A DNA stretch of 64,000 bases from Didymodactylos carnosus (lineage: Eukaryota > Rotifera > Eurotatoria > Philodinida > Philodinidae): positions 1-64,000 of the forward strand of contig CAJNOQ010000078.1 in assembly GCA_905250885.1 (NCBI GenBank), in the 5' to 3' direction. Of this stretch, positions 20,922-35,800 are shown one piece after another; positions within the stretch are counted from its first letter, which is position 1, and each line of letters begins with the position of its first letter. A program made the position numbers and the translations under genes. Under the pieces are notes generated by a model. The model was not told where the DNA came from and did not search any database. It saw only the letters and a program-made list of their open reading frames with translations.

Positions 20922-23900
20922 CTATATCATTGTTGCTGTCGTTGTTTTCGATAATAATGTGGCACCTTTCATTGGTGATGAAACAGCTGTTGTTGTTAAT
21001 TGTAAATTTTCTGTTATAAAATTTCGTTGTTTTCGTCGTCGACGATCATCAATATAATCATTAACTGATGGTAAACTTGAATGTGTTCGTGGTGGATCAT
21101 AGGCTGGTACTGGAATACCTTTTACAGTATATTTCCATTCAATTTCATCAGCTGATATAATTAATGTTGCATTATAAGTACGACCATAGACAGATGGACA
21201 AAATGATATTTTAAATAAAGTTCCATTTGATGCTACTGGTAATAATTCACCGGATGATGGACTAATTGTAAACGATTGATCACTGTTTTGAGTAAAATAA
21301 GCATTGAATGATATCGGTGAACTAAAATAAAATTGATATACATAAAAATATAAATAATTGTTAGATATCTACCTTGTTGGACTATATAAACGAAATCCAA
21401 TTGTTGATGATTTATTAAGTCCACTTGCTTCTAAAATAATTTCATCATCAGGTGATGCATCGATTGTAACAAAGCGTAATGGATATTTTAATATTCCACC
21501 CGTTGCCAATGTTAATGATAGATTAGCATCAGTACTAAAAAATGTTAAATAAAAGTTAAATTTTATTCTCATCAGTATAGAATTATTCATATTTACGTTA
21601 TATGTTTTGATGGTGAATAGACAATATTGAATATTAAATGATCGACTTTTCTATTTTCATCTTGAGTACGTTTAAGAAGTTGTACACCCACACAATTTTT
21701 TAATATATTATCATCTTCTATTACATATTCTTCAATGGCTGTTGACACTTTTTTATCTACAAAATAATGATAAAAGAATGGCAAATATTACTGGATAAAA
21801 TGAATTACCAGACAATTGTTCATCAATATGTAAATTTTGTTTATCTATATCAAATTCAATTTGTTGTTCAATACGTTGACCACATACACATTCAATAGTA
21901 ATGGGTTGATCATTTTTCGTATCCAACCAATTGTAGGCAATACCTTGTAATGGATAAGACCATGTAAGTTCAGATGTATCACTACTAAAAATATTAAAAA
22001 GATAATTATGATAATATTAATAGAATACAAAATATTATATTTACTTTTCTATTGACCAAGTTCTACCAGGTGGTAAACGTCCTTTTACAATTAATTTTGC
22101 CTCATATCGACATAAAGTTTCTGGACAAAAAGCAATTGGAATATGAAATTTTTCACGTGAATTAATTGTAATATTATCAAATTTATCCAATAAAATACGA
22201 AAATATTGTTGAATAGATGGAGAACTATTGGTACCTAAAAAGAGTAGTGAAAATTATATTTTCAAAGGAAAATAATATTTTATTACAAAAAACAAAATAA
22301 AATACCTTTTAATGATAGATCACAGCGTATAGGATGATTTGCTGGATTTTGAAATTCAATTGTTGTTGTTGAACTAATACCAGTTTCAGACATCATTGTC
22401 ACCGATTTTTGTTCTTTATTTGGTTTTGTTCCCGATCCATTGACAATATAATCAATTGTACCGAGCTAGAAAAAAAGATGTACACATCTACATTGATCGC
22501 GATATTTGTCCGACAAAATGGGACAAATAAAATTGGTCTCATAGCGTTTAATAACAGCAGATAAGCCGGGTATATAAGAGGTCTAACTCATTGTGAGTTA
22601 TGCTTGGTTATGTACATAGGATTAGCCAAAAAAAACATCGTAACTTCATGAATTTTCAATCTGTTCTAAATCTAGCCATGAGTACATTCAATAAGAAGAA
22701 AATAACAGCAGACGAAAGTTTATGAGAAAGATTTTACAACTACAAAGTCACTATCAAATTATAATCGCTGTTCTTAAATATATAATAATAAATTATTTAT
22801 ATCACTATTTATCTACTGGAAATTATGCAATCTTAAATATTATTTCAGAATCATTTTAATGACGCTACATGAAATCGATTTGATAATGTTTTTTCCATGT
22901 AATCATTTCGTCATCCTATGTTTGATTACGAGATCATAAATAGCATATGTTGTGAACACTGCGCATGGTGAGTGATTAAGATGATCGGCTGACATTTTAT
23001 TGTTCAACTATCGATAATAATATCGATGAATTATCATCATGTTCCGATAGCATCATTATACTTGATGACTGTTCACCGATTTCTAAATCTTTAATTTTTG
23101 CATTTTTTATCGTCAAAGTTTCTTTCTCATCGTCTGAAAATGCTATTTGTGAACCGACTCCTTTAACTGAATTGTGACATAATAATGCACACATTTCTTG
23201 ACGAATATGATGTGGAGTCAACTGAAAGAGTTCATTGAATAGTGTACGCCAACTTTCTGTAGATATTTCATGTGGATCCTCAGGAATAGTTGACTGTTGT
23301 TTAGTTGATACTACTGCACAAACATCTGCTCGATGTGTTGATGACTGAATATCATCTTGAGATTGTTGTTTTTTCGAAGAAAGGTGACCAGATGAAACAG
23401 TCGAAATGGAATCAAATTTTCGTTGTTGTTGTTTTGTCAATGGTTGATGTTGATCAGCTACAAACGAAATAGAAAAAAACCTAGCTTAAATTAACAAAAG
23501 CCGTGTATGAAGCATTGATGGACAATTAAAAAACCGCCACGTTCCAATCATAAACTTGATAAACAGAAAACAGGTTTTCTGCTTGAAAAATATTCGAAAA
23601 CATACATTGTATTGATTCTGATTGGGTCTGCAGCTGTTTAGGGATTGAAATCGCTTGCCTTGTTAGCATCATTACCTATTACTAACGATGGATACGTTTC
23701 ACACACAGCCATCAGTACTTCGTTAACGAGTTGAATGGCAGATAATGCTGATGAGTTTGAAACATGCAGACCTACTGCATTTTTAACAGGATAATTTCTA
23801 GTCTGTTCCTTCAATGAAATTGATACTGACGTTCTTCTTTTTTTTTCTGGCGACAGTTCTTTTGCCAGTGATTGTTTAGCAGAGAAAGAATGTTTTATTA

Positions 23901-26900
23901 ACGATGTTATTTCTTCTTCTTCTTCTTCTTCTTTGATTATTTGTTCTAATTCTTCTGGTTTCGGATAGCGTGTCTTACCAGATGGTGAACGACCGGGAAC
24001 CAGATGTGGTAAAGGATTAGTTGAATGATCAACTTTTGTTGATGGATAAGAAACTTGTTGGACAACTGTAGATATTCTTACATGTCCTTGCAGAATGAAG
24101 AAAAAATTATTGTTAGAATGGATAGTTCGCAATAAATACCTTCGTTTGAATGTACATCTGGTTTACTTGATTGAGACTCACGTAAAATACTTTTTACTGC
24201 TGTTTGTGATTTAGTTACGAATTTTATTAGTGGAGAATTATCAGTACTAGTTGATACACATTTCTTCTCTGGTAATGTACTTTTCGAAGCGCCCACGATA
24301 AACGTTGATGATACATTCGATTCTTGTTTTATTGCTTGTGCTACAGCACGAACTTGATTATCAATCAAAGCGGCATTAGCTAATAACTCTTGAATTCGAG
24401 GTATATGATTTCTTAAATCAATTAACGTTTGTTTTGATGTCACAGGCATATTATGAATATCACACAAGAATGTTTCATCTAATGATAATTCTTCACCTTT
24501 CGGTAAATATTTTATGAAGGCTGCTGTTGATGTGGCTTCATCTCCTTTTTTTACCATGTCTCTTTCTTCGCTAACATTTTTCCTCATTTTACAATTAACT
24601 AAACTAGTTGTCAATGATGTTACATTTGATGTCACCGGTACAATATCAGTATCAATGTCTTGTAATGATTTTGGTTGTATTTTAGTTTTTTTATTGAGAG
24701 AACGTTTTGGGGACATAAAAGATGAAGATGTTGGTTTAAATGCTGTTTTTATCTTGGATTTTGGCGTAATCGTCTGGAATGCTGTCTCTTCTACAAGTTT
24801 CGATATTATGTCATAATTTTGAAAAAAATAAGGAAGTTTAGTACAAACGACATCTAATAAAATTTCTTGTTGGTTCATCGCTGTTAACGGTATGTCTTGA
24901 ACGGTAGGATCTAACATCTCTTCAGAGACCGAGATCGGCATCGGTTCGTTGTGTTTTATTACTTGTCTTTTCCACTGTTTATCTTTTGTTGTCGGCATTG
25001 GAATATTTTTGATTTGTGGATAATATCTGGTTAGACAATTAAACAATGTTTTTGTCGTTAACTCATCCTTGCGCACTGATATCAAATGATCTTGAATATA
25101 TGTACGATAGTTTGTTTTAGAATGTTCTAATTCATATTGATTCCATAATTCATGGACAAAATGCTCAATGTATCGCAGTGCATAATCAAAAAATAAAGAA
25201 TCACTCAATTCATAAACAAGTTGGACTAACTGATTATTTCTGTTATACATAGTACTTTTACCAGTTGTACTCAATGGAAGACAAGAATTTATAATTTAAT
25301 CTAATGATTCATTAAACATAGATGAAGAAACAAAATACTTGAACAGATTCACAAAAAAAAATCTCTAAATTTAACATCATCGTTCCTTTCATCGTTACAT
25401 CAACAATTTTGTCAGCATTATTTGTGTCCAATTAGTTGCCAAGACAATATAAGTAGACATTGGTGTTTACAATCTGTTTATGACGAAAAAAACCTGTTAA
25501 AATTATACTACATGAATCAGATCTTCTAGTTTCACTTTTTCGTCCTAGATTGAATTCTATACTTTCTATTTCATATACGCAGATAAACATAATATAGAAA
25601 TTCTTGTTAGAACAACTCGTTTGGGATTAAGAGGTAAACTTATGATAATTTCATTTTTATGATCAACTGTTAGAACACTGGTAGAGGTTTTATTTTTTGT
25701 TAAAAACTTTGATTCTTCTTATTTCGTCGCACTGCTAAGTAAAGAGTTTTGTAGTATTGGTAAATAATATATCATGTCTCATCTCCGAATAAGTTTCGAT
25801 GTAGTACCATAAAACGACTGCGCGCCATGCATAAATGTTTTTCACTTTGTTCTCTAATTTCAATCACGGATAGATTTTATTAGAAATTTATTTATTTTTG
25901 TTTCGAAAATATAATGTGAGACAGGAGACAATTGAGTGTCAAAAAAGTGAGTGAAACGTGGATTATGGATGATATCAAAGGTATTGAAAATGTGTTTGAT
26001 GAATCTGATAGTAGTCTAATCGATGATGATGACAGTTTTTATTCGAATTCAATGGTCAAACATGTTGTATCAAATAAATTGGAGTTATTTAGTAATGAAA
26101 TAATCGAAAAATTCGAAACATTATATCCTCAATATAATCAACAACAACAACAACAACAGAATACTAATGGAGCAAAAGTGATTGAAAAAGAAATTTTCAA
26201 TAATTTATTAAATAAAGGTACAGAATTAATTTATCTGTTATTTATTATTAACAACGTTAAAGTATATATTAATCGAATGTGGCATAATTATTCGAAAAAA
26301 ATAGAAAATATGTTAAAAAATTCAAAATATACACAATATATGCAACACAATCATATCATCGTATCAGAATTAGATTATCTATCATTAGTTGTATCCAAAA
26401 TGCTTGAAAAGTGGTATTCAGAAATACAGACAGACATAACATTGATAACAGATAGATAATCAAAGTTACATGTAAATCATTTCATCATCTCTCATCAGTT
26501 GTTCTACGTTACACTTGAATTTAAACGATAACAGATTCTACTTGAGATTCAGATATTTGAGTTAAAAGACGTAAGTATTCTTATATTAAACATCGGTTAG
26601 TAAAGTAATATCCAAATTGTGACAATATTAGTGACTTTATAGAATATGAGATTGTAGGACATGGTAGAGTAGAGATACTACGGGATATAACACAATACAA
26701 AAATCGTCAGAAAGCATAAGGTCGGACTAGGGTATACAACATCATCGGGTATGAAAAATCACTTACCGTCCACACCTTTTGACAAAAATAAAGAGTAAAT
26801 ATTTTTTATACAAAAACTATTATCAATGATCTTTAGATCTTCGACATTCCTCAAGAAATCTGCATTTTTAAGATTTAAATTTTCTTCAAGTGAGAGAAAA

Positions 26901-29869
26901 ACTATCATGCGACAAAAGTTTGATAGCGTAGCATAAAGCAGAATGTCTAGATTTTCTATAAAAAATAAAAACCTATGTAAGAACGATATTGAGCATAAGA
27001 GTAAGAATTTCTATTTTCAATAATTTTCGAAAGCAAAAGATGCAAAATAAATAAATAATTTTATAGCATAAAGCATTTATTTCTAGAATTACTTTGATGG
27101 CGCTTGTTAATTCTTTACTTCTATTTTCTTTTTCGGGTTGAATCTATAGATATGATGTGTTATTGTTGGTCATTATTAGACCATAACATATCGTTAACCC
27201 GCCCACGAATAGAAGACCAATGATCTTCTAATCTGTCTCACCGTCTGTCAGAAGAATTTATTCCTATTACTTATATTCGGTTTTTTGCATTTCTTTCATC
27301 ACTTTTTTGTCACGAAAATGATCTAACATATTCAAATAAATATGTTAACATACAAAAAATGAATCTATAGATGTATGATCATTCTTTTACTTTGGTTATG
27401 AGATCAAAAGTGCATCTGCCGTATCATTTTATTTCCCTCTTACCTGGCTTCTACACAAAGACTTCCTTAAAATTAATACAGGACCATGGTCTTCTATGGT
27501 GGGCGGGCGTGGCAGAGATTAAAAGAAAAAAATTTACCTTATCATTAGCAAATGATAATTTTGAAAAATGATTATTATTTCCAATTGTCGATGGATTAAA
27601 TACAAAAGGTATTTGTGTTTTACTTTTAGGCATCACAGTAAATTGATCACCACGATCAACTTGAATTGAAAAATTATTAGTATTCGATGATAATGTTGTA
27701 AATTGTAATTTTTCATCCAATGGATTTTCAATAGTTATTTCTTGTGTAACAGTACTAATAAAAACAAATATGAGTACTTTTTAGAATAAAACGAATAATA
27801 ATGTATCTCTTACCTTCCCAATGCTGCTGTCATTGGTTGTAGTTCTTTCTTTTGTGGATTTGTACTAGTCAAATTTAATTCATACCAAAATTCACCGATT
27901 TCTTCGTTGAAAAATATCAGACTAAACGAAAAATATGATGACTTATAGGTTTTTTGTTATTTGCTTGTTTATTTTATTACCTTCCAGTCCAATTTCCTAC
28001 GGTTCTAGGATTAAAATGGAGTTCATATTTAGCTTGATCATTCGCTGGAATTTCAATGGATTCTTCACCCTATGAGAACGAAAAAAATGGTAAAATCATC
28101 TTATGATAACCGACACATGAGCATAATTTACCATTATATCATTTAAACCTTGTAGATCAACAGATAATTGAATTGTATGATCTAGTGGATTACGTAATGG
28201 AATTACCAATGTGTTGGAACCCTTTAAAAATAATTTATTTTTGATTTCCATCATTTCATAATACGATAGGAGTACAAATCTTACTAGACATGGTGCAGTG
28301 AGATTAACAGTTGATTGTGGTTCTGGTGCATCAACTTTAACATCGAGTGTAAACCATAATGAGTAAAGAAAATCGGATGAATCTTCCGGTTCAAGTGGTG
28401 GAATTTCATCTCCATCAGAATCAACGTCTCTGAAAAGAAATAATTTAAAACATGTATCTCTCTTTTTCTATTAAAGAAAAAAATCGTACTTGATAGGCCA
28501 CGGTCCAGGTTTGAATACCACAACACCTAAATAGTTGTAATTTCTTAATTTTGTATTTAAAAATTGATTATTTAATTAAATTACCTTTATAATCGCCTCG
28601 TTGAGGTGGACATATTTCAAATTCATATTTTGCATTTTTCTTTGATTGTACACAAACATACGGTGGTCCATTAACAAATGGTAGATTACATGTAACATAG
28701 TAACATGTTTTTTTAGCCTTTTTATTTTTAATATCGATTGAATGTGATGTACTAGACAAATAATGAATAATAATTATAATAAAATACATATTGATAGCTT
28801 AAAACTTACGTTGTTCCAACTTTACTATGAAGTTGTAAATGTCCAATTGGTGGGCCACGATCTGCTCTACCACGTAAATTGTATGTTTGTGAAAATCCTG
28901 AACAATAAAATAATTAGAATAGTTGCACTAATAGTTTTAAATATAAACCTGTATCGACATTATTAATAACCATTTGAGACTGAACAAAAAAAAGAAGAGA
29001 TAAAAGATATTAGCCAATAATTTATTAAATATCATACGTGAAAATTGTCTTCTTCTGTTTGTGGTGAAAATACCAGTGGATATTGGTAGACTGATTTGGG
29101 TTCAACTTTGATCGAATTAGGTCCATTAAATACTTTACTACCCGTAAATGTGATGGACATATTCCATTCATCGTCAGTACCATTTGCCTGAAAAATAGAA
29201 CATTTCACATTTTAAATAATATATTTTATATTTTAAAATATATACATACAATGGGTATATTTTGAGTAACGGGAACAAAAACCGATGTTCTCATTTCGAG
29301 TGATGCGGCTTGTTTTTCTTCATCTGTTTCTGTACAATGTACTTCAATTTCAAATTCACGAAGATCATCACCACATGATAATGTCAATTTAGTCGAATAT
29401 ATTCCCGATTTATCAGCTTGAAATCTCATAGGTAATTTAATTGTTAATTCTTAAATTAGAAATATAACATTATTATATAAATGTTTGACTATTTAAAAAA
29501 TAGATGTACCTTCAAGTGGAAAATTAATATTTGTTGGTACTGTAAAATTTGTTGTTGATGTTGAATGAACTTTAAATTCTGGCATACGTGAAAATGGATG
29601 TACAGATTTTCTTGTTTGTTTTAAATCATGATCAGTTAATTGTTGACTTAATCCAAGTAATGATTGTTTTTGTCTTTCTCTTTCAGACATACCCTTGATA
29701 AAAATATATAGATTATATACTAAATATTTAATTATCTTTTAAATTAAATATACCTGCCATCTGATGGCTACTAATGCTTGTTGACGTTGAATATTTTGAA
29801 CAGGAATATCAATTTCAAATACAGACGATGTGCCAACAACAGCTTTAAAACGTAACTTTTCAACATTAA
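20922..29869 (-). CDS. CFAP47: CFAP47 C-terminal block, exons 39-57
   Basis: Exons: 29754-29869, 29510-29693, 29250-29449, 29038-29187, 28949-28979, 28810-28897, 28585-28751, 28490-28526, 28285-28429, 28131-28221, 27981-28069, 27814-27921, 27538-27754, then across the 5.07-kb intron to 22306-22465, 22045-22234, 21809-21984, 21597-21756, 21373-21534, 20922-21321. The join HFSKLSFANDK | LGTIDYIVNGSG over the large intron is in phase and reads like a continuous beta repeat, showing that the genes at 23-26.5 kb are nested. The last exon ends MKGATLLSKTTTATMI before a TAG stop. Confidence 0.9.
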
Positions 29870-32800
29870 CTAAAAGTAAACATCTGTCATTATAATTTAA
29901 TGATAATATCTCTTTCATAATAAGATATGAAAAATACAATTATTTCTGTATGAAACCATTAGTAGAACTAAAGAGACTTTTTTTGTTCTCCATTAAACAC
30001 ATTAGAATTAGAATTAATGTTATTGAGATACATTTACTGTCTTATAGAAGATTTCTAAGATCTAATCGTATATTATTTATTAATTAAAAGAAAATAGGAT
30101 GATAATTATTTCTAATAAACTATAACTGTCTACAAAAATAACCTTACCTCTTTTTTGATCCATTTTCATAGCTTTATCTGATGTGACGGGGAATGGAACA
30201 GGTTTTTTTGGTACACCTTCGATAAGGAATAAAAATTCTCCAATTTGTTCATTCATAAATATAAGTAATGCTTCACGTTTTTTTGTTGTTGTTGCAATAT
30301 AATCAATATGAAATGATTTTGTTTCATGTGAATTTAAATGAACAACTTTATCTTGAATAAAAAAGCAATCAATTTCTTTTGATTGTTTGAATTTTTTTCT
30401 ACTATTTAAATTAGTAAACATTTCTTCAATTGTTTCTCGTTTAGAATTATATCTAAAGAAAGAAAAAAAAAATTTGATTAAAATAATGAATAAAAAAAAT
30501 AGATCATATTTTTAATTGAAACATTAACTTACTCATCATTTTCTGACATAATTAGTGGATTTTTCATCTCTTGACTATTTTCATTTGATTCAACTAATGT
30601 TACTTTAAAATCGCCTTCAACATCATATGGATTTGTTATTTCAATAGTTGATTTTGTCACTTTATACAATGGTGCTTCGATGCGATGCATTTTCTTAAAT
30701 ATAAACAACAGTTTAATAACAAGCTGAATACACAAGTAGTAAAATTTCGTGTGTTACATTTGTATTCACACACAAACATGATTTTAGTCTATTTACTGAG
30801 TTTCTCTTAAATTTTCATGATTTTTGAGAATCGGTTGCTCTTTTTTAAAAACATACATCACAAAAATTGATAAAGCATTTATTTAAAACAGAGAGTGTTA
30901 TTTTTAGTGTACTCAACTAATTACTCAAAATGTCTCCGAATTTTAAATTGTAATTAGGAATGCACTATATATCAAGTACATATCGGTATATGAACGAATT
31001 AGTATCAGAATTTGAACTATAAATTCTCTAGCTTTTATCTAAAATTCTGTTTTGTTGATGAAAGCGTAAATTAAAATATGGAGCAACTACCGTGGATTAT
31101 TTAAAAAAAGCAAATTACTAAAGTTATTTTTCGAAGAACACTTATCGGTATACGATACATTTTTTCACTCGAATATCACACATTCTTTTAGCTGTTGTTG
31201 ATTTTTTTTTTTTCAGTTAAATAGCAGTTACGTTAGCATATTGTACAACGAAAATGTGTTCACTGAAATTTTAATATGTGCACATAGCCGGTACAATGGG
31301 AAAAGCAAATATATTTCACAAAATACATCACGTATATGTCTATTTTTACCTTTGTCGAATAAACACACTATGAAATATAAAATTAGCAAACCATGCAAAA
31401 CACAACGGGTATTCTAACAACTCTACATACCTTTGGAGTTATTTTTTCAATAGAACCTTGTAAATTGAATACCTATATGTAGAGAAAATGAAAAGTTAGA
31501 TGTTTAACTGTTGATAATTAAGTACTTACCATGGCTACACCGGGATAGTTTGATGATCGTTTGCCGTATAGTACAAGAACTGCTTCTGTTGCTCGTAAAC
31601 GTTTATTTTTACATTGTACAGTGACAAATGATGATGTTTTAGCTGGAATATTGACTTGATTTCCTTTTGGTATTGAATATTCAGCAGCATCACGTCCAAT
31701 AACGATCATCATATACGATAATGTTTGCTAAAAATCAAATGAGCTATCTGTAAATCTGAAAAAATAAATATATCCACATACTGTTGATGGATTTGTAATT
31801 TTAACTTGAGATGTTGATGTTTCATGTAAAACACCAGAAAATTGTGCAACTCCTTTTGGTAGATATTCTGGTAAACGTTCATACAAGTATATTACAAATA
31901 AACACATGCAAATTGGATCAGCACGCGTAATATCCAATGCTTGAATATCATATTCAAGACCGATTAGTTGTATTGCTGACACGAGTATTAAGGCATTTTG
32001 TAAATACTGTTCACCCGTCATTGGATGAACATACATTCGTTGTAAATGGGAATCAATCTTACAACAAAGTAATCTAATAGAATACAGTGATCACATTAGA
32101 ATATTCTATTCTTACTAAAAATGGACAATAGGCACCAAGTACAGTGCCTAGTACTATACTATCAACTAGATCAACGTCGAAGTTAACTATCCAACGACCG
32201 GGTGGTATTTGACCTAAATAAAGAGAATATTTTTCTTTCTTTTCTCTTTTTAAGTTCCATACACGTAGCTGGTTGAACAACGAGGCAAGTCTCGTTAAGT
32301 TCTCCTATAGGTCGCAGACTGAGCAAGGAGCATTAGTAGCATGCCAGAGCTATTATGTGGCTGACATTGCTAGGGTTCGATCATTGCACCTTTGAAGTAC
32401 GATATCATGTCAGTTCAAACATGACGGTTGAACAGTGAGAAGAACAGACTTTTTGTTACCCCACTCTTGTACATAATGAAATTATCCATTTAAAAATGAA
32501 TGAGACATGATCTTTGATTTACCCTGTTCTCTGTGTGCCCACACTTGTTCACGATAATTTGAAAAACAATAATTTAACCATGTTAATAGAACACGTTCAC
32601 CTATACTATAAATGTTACTGATTGTTGGCTCAGGATTGAAGTGTGGTAATGGTTTAGTTCGATCAGGAATCGGAAGATTTTCATAGGATTTGGGAGTTAT
32701 ACGACCGAGAACCAGACTCTAAAAAACGTAAATAAGATGTAAAACTTCTAAGTGCAAAGAAGTTTAAGACGTATATACTTTAAGAACTTGCATAAGTAAA

Positions 32801-35800
32801 TCAACCCACGCTTTTTTTGATACAGTTTCAAATAGTTCGGTAGATAAATGTAAAGGTTTTACTGTCTCTTTAGAAAATTCTTTATCTTTTTCATTATCAC
32901 TGATGTGTGGTGATAATGCTGTTTCACGCATCTGAACATAAACGTTGTAGAGTTGAGATGGTAAAAGATATTCTGGACGAATGAAACATGTACAGGATCC
33001 TTGAGTTCTGAAATAGAAAATCATTATATTTATCCATGATAAATTCGGCAGTGTTAGTGATTAAACCTACTTTAAAAATAACAGTAACAATCGATGTTGC
33101 CATAAATACTGTTTCATTGCCTCATCCATTTTCTTAGGTGGTACAGAATTTTGTGGAATACCTACAAGATCTTTATTTGTTCAAAACAGAACTTAAAAGA
33201 ATGAAAAAACAAACCAGGCAAGTGGTGACCACTTAAATGTGTGATCATATCATAGATTGTTTTTTGTTCTTCTTTAGCATTTTGTTTTGTGCCAATGGTT
33301 TCAAATTGCCGTTTGAATAACCCACTAGAAAAACAAGAGCATAGTATGACCTTTATAATGCCAGCAATATTTTGCTGATTTCTGTCTTCTTTTTAATCAA
33401 ATACCACATACACTAAAATGTTTATGAATGAGCATACGACAACAACATTTTTCTTCTGTCGACTGTCTTATTAGAACAAAACTAGGGAAAATTCTTCTGT
33501 TTGTGTCATTAGTTACTGTCATTTCAGACTTGAGTTCGTCCAAGTTATTAGTTCTTTCGACTATTTCCGTTTGTTTTTGCTGATCATAAATCATTCTTCA
33601 TTTTTGTATACTTTGTGATGAAATTAGCTGGAAAGTTAAGAGAATTTGTATCGAATAGAATGTTTAATGTATGTAATGATGAACTCTGAATGTAAACTCA
33701 TTCAGAGTTCATCTTAGCAACGTGACGAGTGCACTATTTTGTAGAGCACTTTATGTTTAAGAGAGTTGCGTTCACAAACAAGTTTAGAGTGAAGAAATCA
33801 ATAAGATTCTAGCGTTTTAAAACAGTTCTCTCATATCAAGTGGTATAGAAACCTTTCTAATAAAACAATCAAAATTTACTACGTAAAATCAAATGTAGGT
33901 AGTCTGTATATTCTTTTTACGGTCATTGGAAAAAAATTTCTAACTCTTCAACTTGAGTGTAGATAAAGAAAATATCGTATGATTACCCACCATGCGTTAA
34001 AAATTCGTTCATTTTTAAAGAGACCACTTGAAAAATGAGAAGACAATGGTGTAAAGAACTAATGTTTAGGGTGAACGAAAGTCTGAAATGACAATAACTG
34101 ATGGCATAAACAGGAGAATTTGTTCCCTAGTTTCGTTTTAATAACAGTCGACAGAAGAGAAATGTTATTCTCGTATGCTCATTCCCAACGTCCACTGTAA
34201 CTTCAGCTACAAACAGACAAAAATTCTCCAGACTAATTTATACTAGTTTTTATTAATTATTTAATTTATGCTAGATGTGGTATGAATCGGAGAATATTTA
34301 AGCGAAATTTTTAATCCTATCAAGCTTATCATGATACATTTGGCTAGCTATAGTAAGGGAATCCTATCAGAAATCGATGTTTCTGATAAAAAACTCGAAA
34401 TTGAGTTTGTTGCCTAGTTAGATACGCAGAACTCTTCCTTTTCAGAATCTGTGTCGTTTTCCACAAAAAAGTTAAGTTATCATGGGTTTTTTGAGAGGTT
34501 TTAGATTAAACCTTAGATCTATTACTACGATCATCTTAACGTTTTTCTAGAAACATGGTTTTGGCACAGTAAACACAGTAAAACCTCCTAGACGGTTCAT
34601 CATACGACCTTCATTTTTGTTTTGAAGCTAACGACATTTGTCTAAACATTGTCCGTGGTGATTTTTGAATTAGGTTTCTTGAGTAGAGAAAAATGGGAAC
34701 TACAGCCTCGAATTACAAGGGTTTTTCGGGGTGTTGACTTAATGTGTGTGTAGAAAATGAACTGAAGCGAAATTTAAAAATCACCACAGATAATCTTTAC
34801 ATAAATGTCTTGCCTTCAAAATAAAAAAATAATAAAAGGTTGTACGATGAGCCATCTAGAAGGAGTAACAATTTTGCTGAGAGCCCCTTGTGATACCTAT
34901 AACTCGGCAAATCTCCAACTTTTTGTGCTCGTATTTTTAGCATAAGCTAATTAGATAGTAGCCATTAATCTCTGTAAATTTCATCAAAAATTGTCGTAAA
35001 ACAAAAAAGGTTTTTCCTGAGGAGGCCCCTTTAAATAGACTTTGAAGCTATGAAAAGCTTAAAGAGTTCGACGGATTAAAGACAGGGAGGTTTGAAGGAA
35101 TCAGAGCGACAGATGTAGATATTTAGAGGATCTGAAAATAGTTGTATACGAAAAGCCTTATTGGGGAGGTTGACAAAATTAAAAACATCAGTATATCTCA
35201 AGAGAAAATTTTTTCTAAAAGTTCATATAAAAATCGACATTAGAGTACAGTTCTATATTCTGATACTCCTCGCACTATGCTATCTTTAGGATACATAAGA
35301 AATAGCGAAAATACGTCATCTTCTCTTAAAGATACGCACAGACGAAGATGACTGTCTTTTAGTATCTGTATTCAAGAAAATTTTTACCAGAAAAAATGAT
35401 CCGAAACGATCTCTGATTGTACTGTTGCTCCTTCTATGGCATATAGAGTACGGAAAGTTGCTCAAAAGGTGGCTCAAAGAACGCATTTTATTTAATTATT
35501 CTAATACTAGTGGTTGATTTTGCTATTTGCTTGTGTTTTCCTTATCCTCCATTTTTTCCGTTTCTCTCTTTCTCTCTCGATTACATATGTTAAAGTGGAT
35601 TATATTTGATTTTAAACTATTCTGAAGGATCGAAAAACAAATAAACAATCCGGCAGCATACCATCGAAATGTTGTTGGTATTTTTACTGGATATGTTCCT
35701 TTCGGCCATCCTTGATTTGAAAACCAACGTTCTAATATTGACACAAGCCAATGAAATGTTTTAGTGTCATTATCAAAATAGGGTAGTAATGCTGCATTCA

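Larger units (their letters stand above)
22466..27537 (-). other. 5.07-kb CFAP47 intron that hosts two other genes
   Basis: Donor GTAAAT after FANDK at 27537 and acceptor CTAG at 22466. It is about 70 times the usual intron length in this gene. It holds the 660-residue gene (22997-25250, same strand) and the ~165-residue gene (25965-26459, opposite strand). The rest (22466-22996 and 26460-27537) shows no feature. Confidence 0.85.
33325..35661. other. 2.3-kb CFAP47 intron with inverted repeats
   Basis: Contains an inverted repeat (arms about 33426-33545 and 34070-34180), a 15-bp perfect hairpin at 33681-33716 (GATGAACTCTGAATG with its complement) and the element at 34584-34864. The rest (34865-35661) shows no gene. 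Confidence 0.7.

Noticed and set aside
23638-23680. GC-AG donor (AAG|GCAAGC) for exon 2 of the nested 660-residue gene
   Set aside because: It leaves the wrong phase for the next exon; the GT donor just inside exon 2 (ATAG|GTAATG) gives the right phase and an open join.
33397-33594. 65-codon minus-strand open frame as an exon of CFAP47
   Set aside because: The exons at 35662-35861 and 33215-33324 join in phase and continue the calponin-homology region without it, and its sequence is one arm of an inverted repeat.
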